Position numbers and translations under genes: made by a program. This document shows positions 52,234 to 60,164 of a DNA stretch of 64,000 bases, piece after piece (position 1 is the first letter of the stretch; each line of letters starts with the position of its first letter). The stretch is from assembly GCA_043392685.1 (NCBI GenBank), contig JBHZGM010000017.1. The stretch is one strand, 5' to 3'. The notes under the pieces are model-generated. The model worked only from the letters and a program-made list of their open reading frames with translations, searched no databases and had not been told where the DNA came from. Source of the DNA: Metapseudomonas sp043392685 (lineage in GTDB: Bacteria; Pseudomonadota; Gammaproteobacteria; Pseudomonadales; Pseudomonadaceae).

Positions 52234-53328
52234 TCATTCAGCGGGCAGGTATTCTACAACTTCCAGGTCGAAACCGGATATCGCGTTGAACTTCATCGGC
52301 GAGCTCATCAGGCGCATCTTGCGCACTCCGAGGTCGCGCAGGATCTGCGATCCGGCACCAACGGTGCTGTAGGTGGTCGGGTTGGTTACGCGGGTTTCGG
52401 CCCCCAGCTGGCGCTCCAGGTGCGCCAGCAGCTGCGGACCGGTGAGCGGGGTGCCGAGCAGCAGCACCACACCGCTGCCGGCAGCGGCCACTTCCTTCAT
52501 GGCGGCGCGCAGGCTCCAGCGGCCAGCCTGGTTGACCATGAACAGGTCGCGCAGCGGGTCCATGTTGTGCACCCGCACCAGGGTCGGCTCTTCCGGGCAG
52601 ATCTTGCCCAGGGTCAGGGCCATGTGCACATCGCCTTCCACGGCATCGCGGTAGGTCACCAGGTTGAAGTGGCCCAGTTCGCTGTCCAGCGGCTGCTCGG
52701 CGATGCGCTCGACGGTGCGTTCGTGGATCAGGCGGTAGTGGATGAGGTCGGCGATGGTGCCGATCTTGATCCCGTGCTCGGCGGCGAAGGCTTCCAGCTC
52801 GGGGCGACGGGACATGGTGCCGTCGTCGTTCATGATTTCGCAGATCACGCCGGAAGGCTCGAAGCCGGCCATGCGCGCCAGGTCGCAGGCAGCCTCGGTG
52901 TGGCCGGCACGGGCCAGCACACCGCCCGGCTGGGCCATCAGCGGGAAGATGTGGCCGGGGCTGACGATGTCGTCGGCCTTGGCACCCTTGGCGGCGGCCA
53001 CCTGCACGGTGCGTGCGCGGTCGGCGGCGGAGATGCCGGTGGTCACGCCTTCGGCGGCTTCGATGGACACGGTGAACTTGGTGCCGAAGCCGGAGCCGTT
53101 GCGCGGCGCCATCAGCGGCAGCTTCAGCAGCTCGCAGCGCTCGCGGGTCATCGGCATGCAGATCAGGCCACGGGCGAAGCGGGCCATGAAGTTGATGTGC
53201 TCGGCCTGCACGCACTCGGAGGCCATGATCAGGTCGCCTTCGTTCTCGCGATCCTCGTCATCCATGAGGATGACCATCTTGCCCTGGCGGATGTCTTCGA
53301 TCAGTTCTTCGATGCTGTTGAGAGCCAT
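52234..53328 (-). CDS. ribB: 3,4-Dihydroxy-2-butanone 4-phosphate synthase with degenerate GTP cyclohydrolase II half
   Basis: 364 residues, a RibBA-type fusion. The N-terminal ~200 residues are a complete DHBP synthase (ILMDDEDRENEGDL, RNGSGFGTKFTVSIEA, SPGHIFPLMA, RAGHTEAACDL). The C-terminal half aligns with GTP cyclohydrolase II but lacks its zinc cysteines: the region where RibA has C54, C65 and C67 reads HNMDPLRDLFMVNQAGRW. That half is therefore probably inactive in the cyclohydrolase reaction, which the separate ribA supplies. Start ATG at 53328 with GAAGGAGGGCCC upstream. Confidence 0.95.
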   Translation of the reverse strand: MALNSIEELIEDIRQGKMVILMDDEDRENEGDLIMASECVQAEHINFMARFARGLICMPMTRERCELLKLPLMAPRNGSGFGTKFTVSIEAAEGVTTGISAADRARTVQVAAAKGAKADDIVSPGHIFPLMAQPGGVLARAGHTEAACDLARMAGFEPSGVICEIMNDDGTMSRRPELEAFAAEHGIKIGTIADLIHYRLIHERTVERIAEQPLDSELGHFNLVTYRDAVEGDVHMALTLGKICPEEPTLVRVHNMDPLRDLFMVNQAGRWSLRAAMKEVAAAGSGVVLLLGTPLTGPQLLAHLERQLGAETRVTNPTTYSTVGAGSQILRDLGVRKMRLMSSPMKFNAISGFDLEVVEYLPAE

Positions 53329-53345
53329 GGGCCCTCCTTCTGAAT

Positions 53346-54008
53346 TCAGTGTTTGAGGTAGCCGTGTTCGGCGAGGAAGCTTTCGGTCAGGCCAGAGGAC
53401 TGGGGCTCGGCAGCCTTGTCGCCAAGCAGCAGGCGCTCCAGGTAGCGGGCCAGCAGGTCGACCTCCAGGTTTACCCGACGCCCCGGGCGGTAGTCGGCCA
53501 TGATGGTCTCGGCCAGGGTGTGCGGGACGATGGTCAGCTCGAACTCGGCGCCATTCACCGCGTTCACCGTCAGGCTGGTGCCATCGACGGTGATCGAGCC
53601 CTTGAGGGCGATGTACTTGGCCAGGTCACGCGGCGCGCGGATGCGGAATTGCACGGCACGGGCGTTGTCCTCGCGCTTGACGATCTCGCCGATACCGTCG
53701 ACATGGCCGCTGACCAGGTGGCCGCCGAGACGGCTGGTGGGAGTCAGGGCCTTTTCCAGGTTGACCGGGCTGCCGGGCTTGAGGTCGTCGAAGGCGGTGC
53801 GGGCCAGGGTCTCGCGGCTGACGTCGGCCCAGAAACCGTTACCGGGCAGCTCCACGGCGGTGAGGCAGACACCGTTGACGGCGATGCTGTCGCCCAGCTT
53901 GACGTCGGCGAGGTCCAGCTTGCCGGTTTCCACCAGGACGCGGACGTCACCGCCCTTGGGCGTGATCGCGCGGATGGTGCCGATGGCTTCGATTATGCCG
54001 GTGAACAT
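53346..54008 (-). CDS. ribE: Riboflavin synthase alpha chain
   Basis: 220 residues: two similar lumazine-binding domains, each starting with a FTGIIE/LVSGHVDG-type strand (MFTGIIEAIGTI and LGGHLVSGHVDG). It makes riboflavin from two lumazines. The ATG at 54008 follows GGAGGTCTC. Upstream on the same strand lie a short ORF that overlaps its start and the FMN riboswitch, so this gene is the first major one under the riboswitch. It is also called ribC in some Pseudomonas annotations. Confidence 0.96.
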   Translation of the reverse strand: MFTGIIEAIGTIRAITPKGGDVRVLVETGKLDLADVKLGDSIAVNGVCLTAVELPGNGFWADVSRETLARTAFDDLKPGSPVNLEKALTPTSRLGGHLVSGHVDGIGEIVKREDNARAVQFRIRAPRDLAKYIALKGSITVDGTSLTVNAVNGAEFELTIVPHTLAETIMADYRPGRRVNLEVDLLARYLERLLLGDKAAEPQSSGLTESFLAEHGYLKH

Positions 54009-54133
54009 GAGACCTCCAGAGCTTGCAGCACGCCGGTCGATACCGGCGAAACACGCATTATAAGCGCCCGCCCCTCAGCCGCGCGCAGGCATGCCGCCGA
54101 CGCCGGAAGGAAGTGGACTGTTGCATATGACAT
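53993..54133 (-). CDS. Possible 46-residue leader ORF between FMN riboswitch and ribE
   Basis: It starts ATG at 54133, eight bases after a good AGGAG (54142-54146), and ends 16 bases inside the ribE coding region. The first residues are MSYATVHFLPASAACL. No similarity is recognised. Part of its ribosome site (AGG) lies in the stem of a hairpin at 54144-54163. If translated it would couple with ribE and could be part of the riboswitch expression platform; it may also be a chance ORF. Confidence 0.4.
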   Translation of the reverse strand: MSYATVHFLPASAACLRAAEGRALIMRVSPVSTGVLQALEVSCSPA

Positions 54134-54143
54134 CGATGGAACT

Positions 54144-54163
54144 CCTGTTTCGTGAAAAACAGG
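54144..54163 (-). promoter_or_regulatory. Hairpin overlapping the leader ORF ribosome site
   Basis: A 7-bp stem (CCTGTTT/AAACAGG) with a six-base loop on the minus strand. Its 3' arm includes the AGG of the AGGAG site in front of the leader ORF. It lies about 70 bases downstream of the FMN aptamer, where an expression platform is expected. Confidence 0.5.
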
Positions 54164-54231
54164 GCATATCGGATCGAAAGGGATCTGACGGACACAGGCA
54201 CGGACGCACCCCGGACCAGGCAGGCAATCCC

Positions 54232-54449
54232 GTTCTCTCTTCATCCGGACTATTACCGTCGGCCTCGGAATCGCACCGAGTCTGCTGACCTTGCTGGATG
54301 GGCTGGCGGCACCTGGGCGATACGGCATTTCTGCCTTGTCTCGCTCCAGCTCGCTCACCCCTGGACAGACTGCTTCCAGCAAGCGCTCGCGGGCTATGCG
54401 CACTTCGCGCAATTACCGCCGGTGGGGACTTGCACCCCGCCCTGAGAAC
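54232..54449 (-). promoter_or_regulatory. FMN riboswitch (RFN element)
   Basis: On the minus strand all conserved blocks are present in order: AGGGCGGGGTGCAAGTCCCC, ACCGGCGGTAAT, AGCCCGCGAGC, an enlarged variable arm, CGGTGCGATTCCGAGGCCGAC, GGTAATAGTCCGGATGAAG. The closing P1 stem is GTTCTC/GAGAAC at both ends. It binds flavin mononucleotide and normally lowers expression of downstream riboflavin genes. It lies between ribD and ribE and should control ribE-ribBA-ribH and following genes, but not ribD or nrdR. Confidence 0.95.
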
Positions 54450-54453
54450 GTAT

Positions 54454-54474
54454 CAGCCAGCATCGAACTGGCTG
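54454..54474 (-). promoter_or_regulatory. Hairpin directly upstream of the FMN aptamer
   Basis: A 7-bp perfect stem (CAGCCAG/CTGGCTG) with a seven-base loop between ribD and the riboswitch. It has no T-run, so a terminator for ribD is possible only if Rho-dependent or weak. It may instead mark the 3' end of the ribD transcript. Confidence 0.4.
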
Positions 54475-54541
54475 GCAGGCGTTTTATCACAGTCGCGGAG
54501 AACTTGCATCGGCCTTTGCGGCCATGCCGTTGACGCGGGAA

Positions 54542-55651
54542 TCAGGCAGTGGCGCGGGGTATCGCGATGACTCGCCAGTCGTTGCCCACGGCGCGCATCT
54601 CGACGATTTCAAGTTCCTGCGCCTCCGCCATCCGCGCCAGGGGCCAGTCCAGCAACGGGCGGGCGCTGGAGCCGAGGAACTTGGCGGCGATGAAGATCTG
54701 GTACTCATCCACCAGCCCGGCCTGGGCGAAGGCACCGGCCAGGCGCGGGCCGGCTTCCACCAGGACTTCGTTCACGCCACGGCTGGCCAGTTCCTGCAAC
54801 AGCTTGCGCAGGTCGACATGGCCATTGGCGCCGGGCAGCGCCAGCAGTTCGTGGCCCGCATAGGCGTCCGGGCTGGACACACTGGCGGTCACCACCAGTG
54901 CCGGGCCCGCCTGGAAGAAGGGCGCCGCCAGCGGTACCCGCAGGCGGCCATCCACCAGCACCCGCAAGGGCGGACGGCTGACCGCCAGGGCGGTGAGTTC
55001 GGGGTCGAGGCCCAGCTCATCGGCGCGGACGGTGAGGCGCGCGGCATCGGTGAGCACGGTGTCGGCGCCAGTCAGCACCACGCTGGCGCGGGCACGCAGG
55101 CGTTGCACCGCAGAGCGGGCAGCCGGGCCGGTTATCCACTGGCTTTCGCCGCTCGCCATGGCGGTGCGCCCGTCCAGGCTCATGGCCAGCTTGACCCGCA
55201 CGAAGGGCAGGCCCTGCTCCATGCGCTTGATGAAACCGGCATTCAGCGCCCGCGCTTCGGCTTCCAGCACGCCGCTTGCGACGGCGATACCGGCATCGGC
55301 CAGCCGCTGCAGGCCACGCCCGGCGACCTGGGGATTGGGGTCCTGCATGGCCGCCACCACACGCCCCACCCCGGCGGCCACCAGCGCATCGGCGCAAGGC
55401 GGCGTGCGGCCGTGATGGCTGCAGGGTTCGAGGGTGACGTAGGCGGTGGCGCCACGGGCCAGCTCGCCGGCCTGGCGCAGGGCATGGACCTCGGCGTGGG
55501 GCTCGCCGGCACGGACATGCCAGCCTTCGCCGACGACCTGGCCATCGCGAACGATGACGCAACCGACGCGCGGATTGGGATGGGTGGAATAGATGCCCTT
55601 GCGCGCCAGCTCGAGGGCGCGGGCCATATAGGCCTGATCGCTGGCGGCCAT
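54542..55651 (-). CDS. ribD: Bifunctional diaminohydroxyphosphoribosylaminopyrimidine deaminase/reductase
   Basis: 369 residues. The N-terminal deaminase has the zinc motif HAEVHALRQAG and CSHHGRTPPCADAL; the C-terminal reductase has the RPPLRVLVDGRLRVP and EVLVEAGPRLAGAF stretches. It does the second and third steps of riboflavin synthesis. The ATG overlaps the nrdR stop by one base (TGATG), giving an nrdR-ribD pair typical of Pseudomonas. The FMN riboswitch is downstream of it and would not act on it. Confidence 0.96.
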   Translation of the reverse strand: MAASDQAYMARALELARKGIYSTHPNPRVGCVIVRDGQVVGEGWHVRAGEPHAEVHALRQAGELARGATAYVTLEPCSHHGRTPPCADALVAAGVGRVVAAMQDPNPQVAGRGLQRLADAGIAVASGVLEAEARALNAGFIKRMEQGLPFVRVKLAMSLDGRTAMASGESQWITGPAARSAVQRLRARASVVLTGADTVLTDAARLTVRADELGLDPELTALAVSRPPLRVLVDGRLRVPLAAPFFQAGPALVVTASVSSPDAYAGHELLALPGANGHVDLRKLLQELASRGVNEVLVEAGPRLAGAFAQAGLVDEYQIFIAAKFLGSSARPLLDWPLARMAEAQELEIVEMRAVGNDWRVIAIPRATA

Positions 55652-56115
55652 CAGTCTTTAGACGGCTCGCGGGCCAGGCGCTCGATTTCCTCACGGAACT
55701 CGTTGAGGTCCTGGAAGCGCCGGTAGACCGAGGCGAAACGGATGTAGGCGACTTCGTCGAGCTTCTGCAACTCGGCCATCACCAGTTCCCCCAGCACCCG
55801 CGACTTCACTTCGCGTTCGCCGGTGGCGCGCAGCTTGTGCTTGATGTGGGCGATGGCCGCTTCCAGGCGCTCGACGCTCACCGGGCGCTTTTCCAGCGCG
55901 CGTTGCATGCCAGCGCGCAGCTTCTCTTCGTCGAAGGGCTGGCGGCTGCCGTCCTGCTTGATCAGCCGGGGCATCACCAGTTCAGCGGTCTCGAAGGTGG
56001 TGAAGCGTTCCTCGCAGGCCAGGCACTCGCGGCGACGGCGCACCTGGTCGCCCTCGGCAACCAGCCGCGAATCAATGACCTTGGTGTCGTGGGCGCCGCA
56101 GAAGGGACAGTGCAT
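55651..56115 (-). CDS. nrdR: Transcriptional repressor NrdR
   Basis: 154 residues, the NrdR length. The N-terminal zinc ribbon is MHCPFCGAHDTKVIDSR ... CLACEERFTTFE, followed by an ATP-cone domain (RLIKQDGSRQPFDEEKL). It represses ribonucleotide reductase genes in response to bound nucleotides. The ATG at 56115 starts with the zinc-ribbon cysteine motif. It is the first gene of the nrdR-ribD unit. Confidence 0.96.
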   Translation of the reverse strand: MHCPFCGAHDTKVIDSRLVAEGDQVRRRRECLACEERFTTFETAELVMPRLIKQDGSRQPFDEEKLRAGMQRALEKRPVSVERLEAAIAHIKHKLRATGEREVKSRVLGELVMAELQKLDEVAYIRFASVYRRFQDLNEFREEIERLAREPSKD

Positions 56116-56290
56116 GGGTTCGAATGGGCATCGGCGGAAAAGGTGGTCCATGGTAGCGCATCCCCCGGGCAAGACAAGCCGGCGGCTTTGCGCTATAAGG
56201 CCCGCGCACTTGGCGTCTGTTGATATTTCGTTCGCGGCAACACGGCTCTTAAAGAAACGTCAACAGCCCCCCATATTCAAGGAAGTCCAG

Positions 56291-56716
56291 ATGCGCCCAC
56301 TCCTTCCCCTGCTCCTGACCGCCCTGCTCGCGGCCTGTGCCAGCGAAGAGCCTGCCCCGCAACTGCCCCAGCCGACGCAGAAACCCAGGGTGGAAGCGAC
56401 ACCGGCCCATATGCGCGAGCTCATCGGCGTGCTGCAGACGCCGCCTTCCGGCAGTGAAGTCGAGCTGGCACTGATGTCGATCGATTCCCGCGACCGTCCG
56501 CAGCGCCTGCTGGGCAGCCTCATGCTGAAGGGCAATGGCGGCCCGCTGCCCTTCCGCCTGCTGTTCAACCCGGAGTCCTTCCCCCGTGGCGAGCGCGTGG
56601 AACTACGTGGGCGCGCCAGCCTTTCCGGACGTCTGGTCCTCAAGCTGCAACCACGCCTCATCCTGCAGCCGGAAAACCAGACCCTCGGCCCGATACAGAT
56701 GGTGCCTGCGCCATGA
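56291..56716 (+). CDS. YbaY-like lipoprotein
   Basis: 141 residues with a lipoprotein signal (LLTALLAACASEE; lipidated C16). The rest contains beta-strands such as SEVELALMSIDSRDRPQRLLG and a C-terminal LGPIQMVPAP, resembling the YbaY/YscW lipoprotein domain. The role is unknown. The ATG at 56291 follows AAGGAAGTCC. It overlaps the next gene by four bases (ATGA), so the two may be translated together. Confidence 0.83.
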   Translation: MRPLLPLLLTALLAACASEEPAPQLPQPTQKPRVEATPAHMRELIGVLQTPPSGSEVELALMSIDSRDRPQRLLGSLMLKGNGGPLPFRLLFNPESFPRGERVELRGRASLSGRLVLKLQPRLILQPENQTLGPIQMVPAP

Positions 56717-57366
56717 CCGCTCCGAAGATGCTGCAACAGGCCCTGAGCCAGTTGCTCGGCGACGCCAGTCTCTGCGCGGAAACCCTGCCCGGCACCGACC
56801 TCAGGCTCTGGCTGATCGATGCCGGCAACATGGACCGCGCATTCAGCCCGGAAGAAACCCGGCGCATCCTCGAAGAGCCGCCCTACTGGTGCTTCTGCTG
56901 GGCCAGCGGCCTGGCCCTGGCGCGCTGGCTGGCCGAGAAGCCCGAATGGGTCGCCGGCAAGCGCGTACTGGACTTCGGCGCCGGTTCAGGTGTCGCCGCC
57001 ATCGCTGCGGCCAAGGCCGGCGCCGCCGAAGTGGTGGCCTGCGACCTCGACCCGCTGGCCCTGGAAGCCTGCCGCGCCAATGCCGAGCTGAACGGCGTGG
57101 AGCTCAGCTACTCGGCGGATTTCTTCCAGGAAGAGGATCGCTTCGACCTGATCATCGTCGCCGACGTGCTCTACGACCGCGCCAACCTGCCACTGCTCGA
57201 TCAGTTCCTCACCCGTGGCCGCCAGGCCCTGGTGGCCGATTCGCGGGTCCGTGACTTCCAGCACCCGCTCTACACCCGCCTCGCCGTGCTGGATGCCTGC
57301 ACCTGGCCGGACCTGGCCGAGCCGGCGGAATTCCGCAATGTGAGCCTCTATCACGCGATTCGCTGA
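56713..57366 (+). CDS. Class I SAM-dependent methyltransferase, ETFB lysine methyltransferase-like
   Basis: 217 residues. The SAM motif is RVLDFGAGSGVAAIAAAKAG with the acidic residue in CDLDPLALEA and a post-motif IIVADVLYDRANLP. The order YWCFCWASGLALARWL before motif I is typical of the METTL20/PrmA-like protein lysine methyltransferases. The substrate is likely a protein lysine, which is inference. It overlaps the lipoprotein gene by four bases and precedes ybbN by 116 bases. Confidence 0.87.
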   Translation: MTAPKMLQQALSQLLGDASLCAETLPGTDLRLWLIDAGNMDRAFSPEETRRILEEPPYWCFCWASGLALARWLAEKPEWVAGKRVLDFGAGSGVAAIAAAKAGAAEVVACDLDPLALEACRANAELNGVELSYSADFFQEEDRFDLIIVADVLYDRANLPLLDQFLTRGRQALVADSRVRDFQHPLYTRLAVLDACTWPDLAEPAEFRNVSLYHAIR

Positions 57367-57482
57367 GGTTCTCGCCGGCTTCTGATGCCGGGGCCATGTT
57401 TGCGCCGAATTCGTGCGGGCGTATTCATCCCCGGCCGGCAGCCGTATGATTCGCCCATTCTTTCGTGCCTTCGAGAGCCCCG

Positions 57483-58352
57483 ATGAGCGACATTCCCTAC
57501 ATCTTCGATACCACCAGCGCCGACTTCGACCAGGCGGTGATCCAGAACTCCTTCCACAAGCCCGTGCTGGTGGACTTCTGGGCCGACTGGTGCGCCCCCT
57601 GCAAGGCGCTGATGCCGCTGCTGGCGCAGATCGCCGAGTCCTACCAGGGCGAACTGCTGCTGGCCAAGGTCAACTGCGACATCGAGCAGGACATCGTGAT
57701 GCGCTTCGGCATCCGCAGCCTGCCCACCGTGGTGCTGTTCAAGGACGGTCAGCCGGTGGACGGCTTCGCCGGCGCGCAGCCGGAATCGGCCATCCGCGCC
57801 ATGCTCGAACTCCATGTGCAGATGCCGGCCACGCCCCAGGGCAACCTGCTGGACGCCGCCCAGGCCGCATTCAGCGAAGGCCGCATAAGCGAAGCCGAGA
57901 ACCTGCTCAAGCAACTGCTGACTGAAGACAACACCAACGCTGCCGGGCTGATCCTCTATGCCCGCTGCCTGGCCGAACGCGGTGAGCTGGGCGAAGCGGA
58001 AACCGTGCTCAATGCGGTGAAGAGCGACGAGCACAAGCAGGCGATCGCGGGTGCCCGTGCCCAGCTGACCTTCCTTCGCCAGGCTGCCGACCTGCCGGAA
58101 GTCGCCGACCTGAAATCGCGCCTGGCCCAGGATGCCGGTGACGACGAAGCGGTCTACCAGCTGGCCATCCAGCAGCTTTCCCGCCAGCAGTACGAGCCGG
58201 CGCTGGACGGCCTGCTCAAGCTCTTCGTGCGCAACCGTGGCTACGAAGGCGGCCTGCCCCACAAGACCCTGCTGCAGGTATTCGACCTGCTGGGCACCGA
58301 CCACCCCCTGGTCACCACCTACCGCCGCAAGCTGTACAACGCCATCTACTGA
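57483..58352 (+). CDS. ybbN: Thioredoxin-like co-chaperone YbbN (CnoX)
   Basis: 289 residues: an N-terminal thioredoxin domain with the motif WCAPC at residues 36-40 (C37 and C40) and a C-terminal TPR-like helical domain (EAENLLKQLLTED, QALQ/AGARAQLTFLRQAADLPE region). It acts as a chaperone holding unfolded proteins under oxidative or chlorine stress and hands them to GroEL or DnaK. In E. coli the first CXXC is altered to SXXC; here both cysteines remain, so redox activity may persist. The ATG at 57483 matches MSDIPYIFD. Confidence 0.93.
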   Translation: MSDIPYIFDTTSADFDQAVIQNSFHKPVLVDFWADWCAPCKALMPLLAQIAESYQGELLLAKVNCDIEQDIVMRFGIRSLPTVVLFKDGQPVDGFAGAQPESAIRAMLELHVQMPATPQGNLLDAAQAAFSEGRISEAENLLKQLLTEDNTNAAGLILYARCLAERGELGEAETVLNAVKSDEHKQAIAGARAQLTFLRQAADLPEVADLKSRLAQDAGDDEAVYQLAIQQLSRQQYEPALDGLLKLFVRNRGYEGGLPHKTLLQVFDLLGTDHPLVTTYRRKLYNAIY

Positions 58353-58365
58353 CCCGCTCTACCCT

Positions 58366-58403
58366 GTGGGAGCGAATTCATTCGCGATTGAACGCGCTCC
58401 CAC
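58366..58403. repeat. REP-type palindrome (GAATTCATTCGC family)
   Basis: GTGGGAGCG and CGCTCCCAC at the ends enclose an AATTCATTCGCGATTGAA core. It is 14 bases after the ybbN stop, between convergent genes, and may act as a bidirectional terminator. Confidence 0.8.
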
Positions 58404-58409
58404 GGCTCA

Positions 58410-58757
58410 TCACCCCCGCCAGATATAAAGAGGCGCGTCTTCCCGTCCCTCGACATGCACCTGCTCGCTGTGGCGCAGACGCACCAGCAGGCGCTTGCCT
58501 GCCGCCACGCCACCGGCCAGGGCTTCCAGCTCGGCGAGCAATCGTGGTCCTTCCATCTGTCCGGCTTCGCGCAAGAGTTGCCGGGCAGTCTCCCAGAGCG
58601 CGTCGGTGCGCGGTGCATCCGGGGCTTTCGACGCGGCCGTGTCCTTGTCCACCCGCCCCGGCGACAGGCGACTGGCCAGCTGGCCCCAGTCCTCGGCGTC
58701 CATTTCCAGCGTCAGGTCCACCGGCCAGTCGCCGATCTGTCCGCGTATGCGCAGCAT
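58410..58757 (-). CDS. Small conserved protein of unknown function
   Basis: 115 residues. The protein starts MLRIRGQIGDWPVDLTLEMD after GGAGGAG six bases upstream; a TTG two codons before is less likely. Recognisable features are only an early acidic strand-loop and a helical stretch (WETARQLLREAGQMEGPRLLAELEALAGGV). No family is recognised. It occupies the place of a hypothetical gene between ybbN and the zinc-responsive genes in P. aeruginosa. Confidence 0.8.
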   Translation of the reverse strand: MLRIRGQIGDWPVDLTLEMDAEDWGQLASRLSPGRVDKDTAASKAPDAPRTDALWETARQLLREAGQMEGPRLLAELEALAGGVAAGKRLLVRLRHSEQVHVEGREDAPLYIWRG

Positions 58758-58815
58758 GTCCAACTCCTCCAGAAACGAATGCGCAATGCTCCCACGGCGC
58801 TGGCGGGCTGCCTAC

Positions 58816-58837
58816 ATTTGTTATAACGTAACGAAAT
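58816..58837 (+). promoter_or_regulatory. Zur-like operator upstream of the zinc-responsive operon
   Basis: ATTTGTTATAACGTAACGAAAT: contains GTTATAACGTAAC, close to the Zur palindrome core GTTATAACATAAC. It is 25 bases upstream of the ATG of the histidine-rich protein. Location and sequence fit zinc-dependent repression. Confidence 0.75.
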
Positions 58838-58861
58838 CTTTTTGCCTCCACGGAGACCTTC

Positions 58862-59416
58862 ATGCGTCACCTGCTGCTTGTCCTGCCCTTCGCCTTGCTG
58901 CCCCTGGCCACTGTCCAGGCCCATGAACACGAGCACGAAAGCCTCGGCGCCCACGAACACGGCGTAGCGCGCCTGAACGCCGCGCTGGACGGCAATGCCC
59001 TTGAGCTGGAACTGGAAAGCCCGGCGATGAACCTGGTGGGCTTCGAGCATACCGCCAGCAGCGATGCCGACAAGGCCAGGGTCGCGGCCGTCCGCGCCGA
59101 GCTGGAAAGCCCACTGGAATTGTTCGCCCTCCCAGCGGCGGCCGGCTGCAAGCTCGCCTCCCAGGAACTGGAAAGCCCGCTCTTCGACGCGGACGAGCAC
59201 CACGGCGAACATGCCGAGGATCATGACCATGAGCACAGCGAAGTCCACGCCCACTACCGGTTCGAGTGCTCCACCCCCGACGCGCTGAAGTCCCTGGACC
59301 TCGCCGGGCTGTTCAAGCGCTTCCCTGTCACCGAGAAAATTCAGGTACAACTGATCGGCCCGAACGGGCAGCAAGGCGCGGAACTAAGCAAGTCCAACGC
59401 CAGCCTGAGCTTCTGA
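58862..59416 (+). CDS. Histidine-rich periplasmic zinc-uptake protein (ZrgA/DUF2796 family)
   Basis: 184 residues with a signal peptide (HLLLVLPFALLPLATVQA) and two histidine-rich patches: HEHEHESLGAHEHG at the mature N-terminus and DEHHGEHAEDHDHEHSEVHAH later. It should bind zinc in the periplasm and help uptake in zinc starvation. The ATG at 58862 follows a purine-rich GGAGACCTTC. The P. aeruginosa equivalent is part of the zinc-regulated PA4063-PA4066 operon. Confidence 0.9.
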   Translation: MRHLLLVLPFALLPLATVQAHEHEHESLGAHEHGVARLNAALDGNALELELESPAMNLVGFEHTASSDADKARVAAVRAELESPLELFALPAAAGCKLASQELESPLFDADEHHGEHAEDHDHEHSEVHAHYRFECSTPDALKSLDLAGLFKRFPVTEKIQVQLIGPNGQQGAELSKSNASLSF

Positions 59417-59455
59417 TTCCCCTGGAACCGGCCGGGGCAACCCGGCCGCTTGCCC

Positions 59456-60163
59456 ATGAGCCAGACATTGATCGAACTCCAGGGGCTAGGTTTTGCCTGG
59501 CCCGGCCACCCGGAACTGCTGGATATTCCCGAGTTCCACCTGCAACGCGGCGAAAGCCTTTTCCTCAAAGGTCCCAGCGGCAGCGGCAAGACGACCCTGC
59601 TAGGCCTGCTCGGCGGAGTCCAGAAACCCGGTCGCGGCAGCATCCGCCTGCTCGGCCAGGACCTGGCCAGGCTCTCGGCCAGCGCCCGCGACCATTTTCG
59701 CGTGGATCACACCGGCTACATCTTCCAGCAGTTCAACCTGCTGCCCTTCCTCTCCGTGCGCGAGAACGTCGAGCTGCCATGCCGCTTCTCGCGCCTGCGT
59801 GCCGAACGCGCGCGCCAGCGCCATGGCAGCGTCGATGGGGCCGCCGCCACCCTGCTGCGCCACCTCGGACTCCAGGAAGAGCTGTTGCAGCGCCGGGCCG
59901 ACGCCCTGTCCATCGGTCAGCAACAACGGGTCGCAGCCGCCCGTGCGCTGATCGGCCAGCCGGAGCTGGTGATCGCCGACGAACCCACCTCGGCCCTGGA
60001 CGCCGACGCCCGCGAGGCTTTTCTGCAACTGCTGTTCGCCGAATGCCGAGAAGCCGGTTCCAGCCTGCTGTTCGTCAGCCACGACCAGAGCCTGGCGCCG
60101 CTGTTCGACCGCAGCCTGTCACTGGCGGACCTGAACCACGCCGCGCGCATCGAGGAGGTTTGA
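59456..60163 (+). CDS. ABC transporter ATP-binding protein (LolD/MacB-like)
   Basis: 235 residues. Walker A is GPSGSGKTT, the Q-loop FQQFNLLPFL, the ABC signature LSIGQQQR (with I for the usual second G) and Walker B LVIADEPTSALD; the H-loop is FVSHD. With the following FtsX-type permease it forms a lipoprotein- or substrate-export-type ABC system that is co-expressed under zinc control. The ATG at 59456 is 39 bases after the ZrgA stop, so it is likely in one operon. Confidence 0.92.
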   Translation: MSQTLIELQGLGFAWPGHPELLDIPEFHLQRGESLFLKGPSGSGKTTLLGLLGGVQKPGRGSIRLLGQDLARLSASARDHFRVDHTGYIFQQFNLLPFLSVRENVELPCRFSRLRAERARQRHGSVDGAAATLLRHLGLQEELLQRRADALSIGQQQRVAAARALIGQPELVIADEPTSALDADAREAFLQLLFAECREAGSSLLFVSHDQSLAPLFDRSLSLADLNHAARIEEV

Positions 60164-60164
60164 G

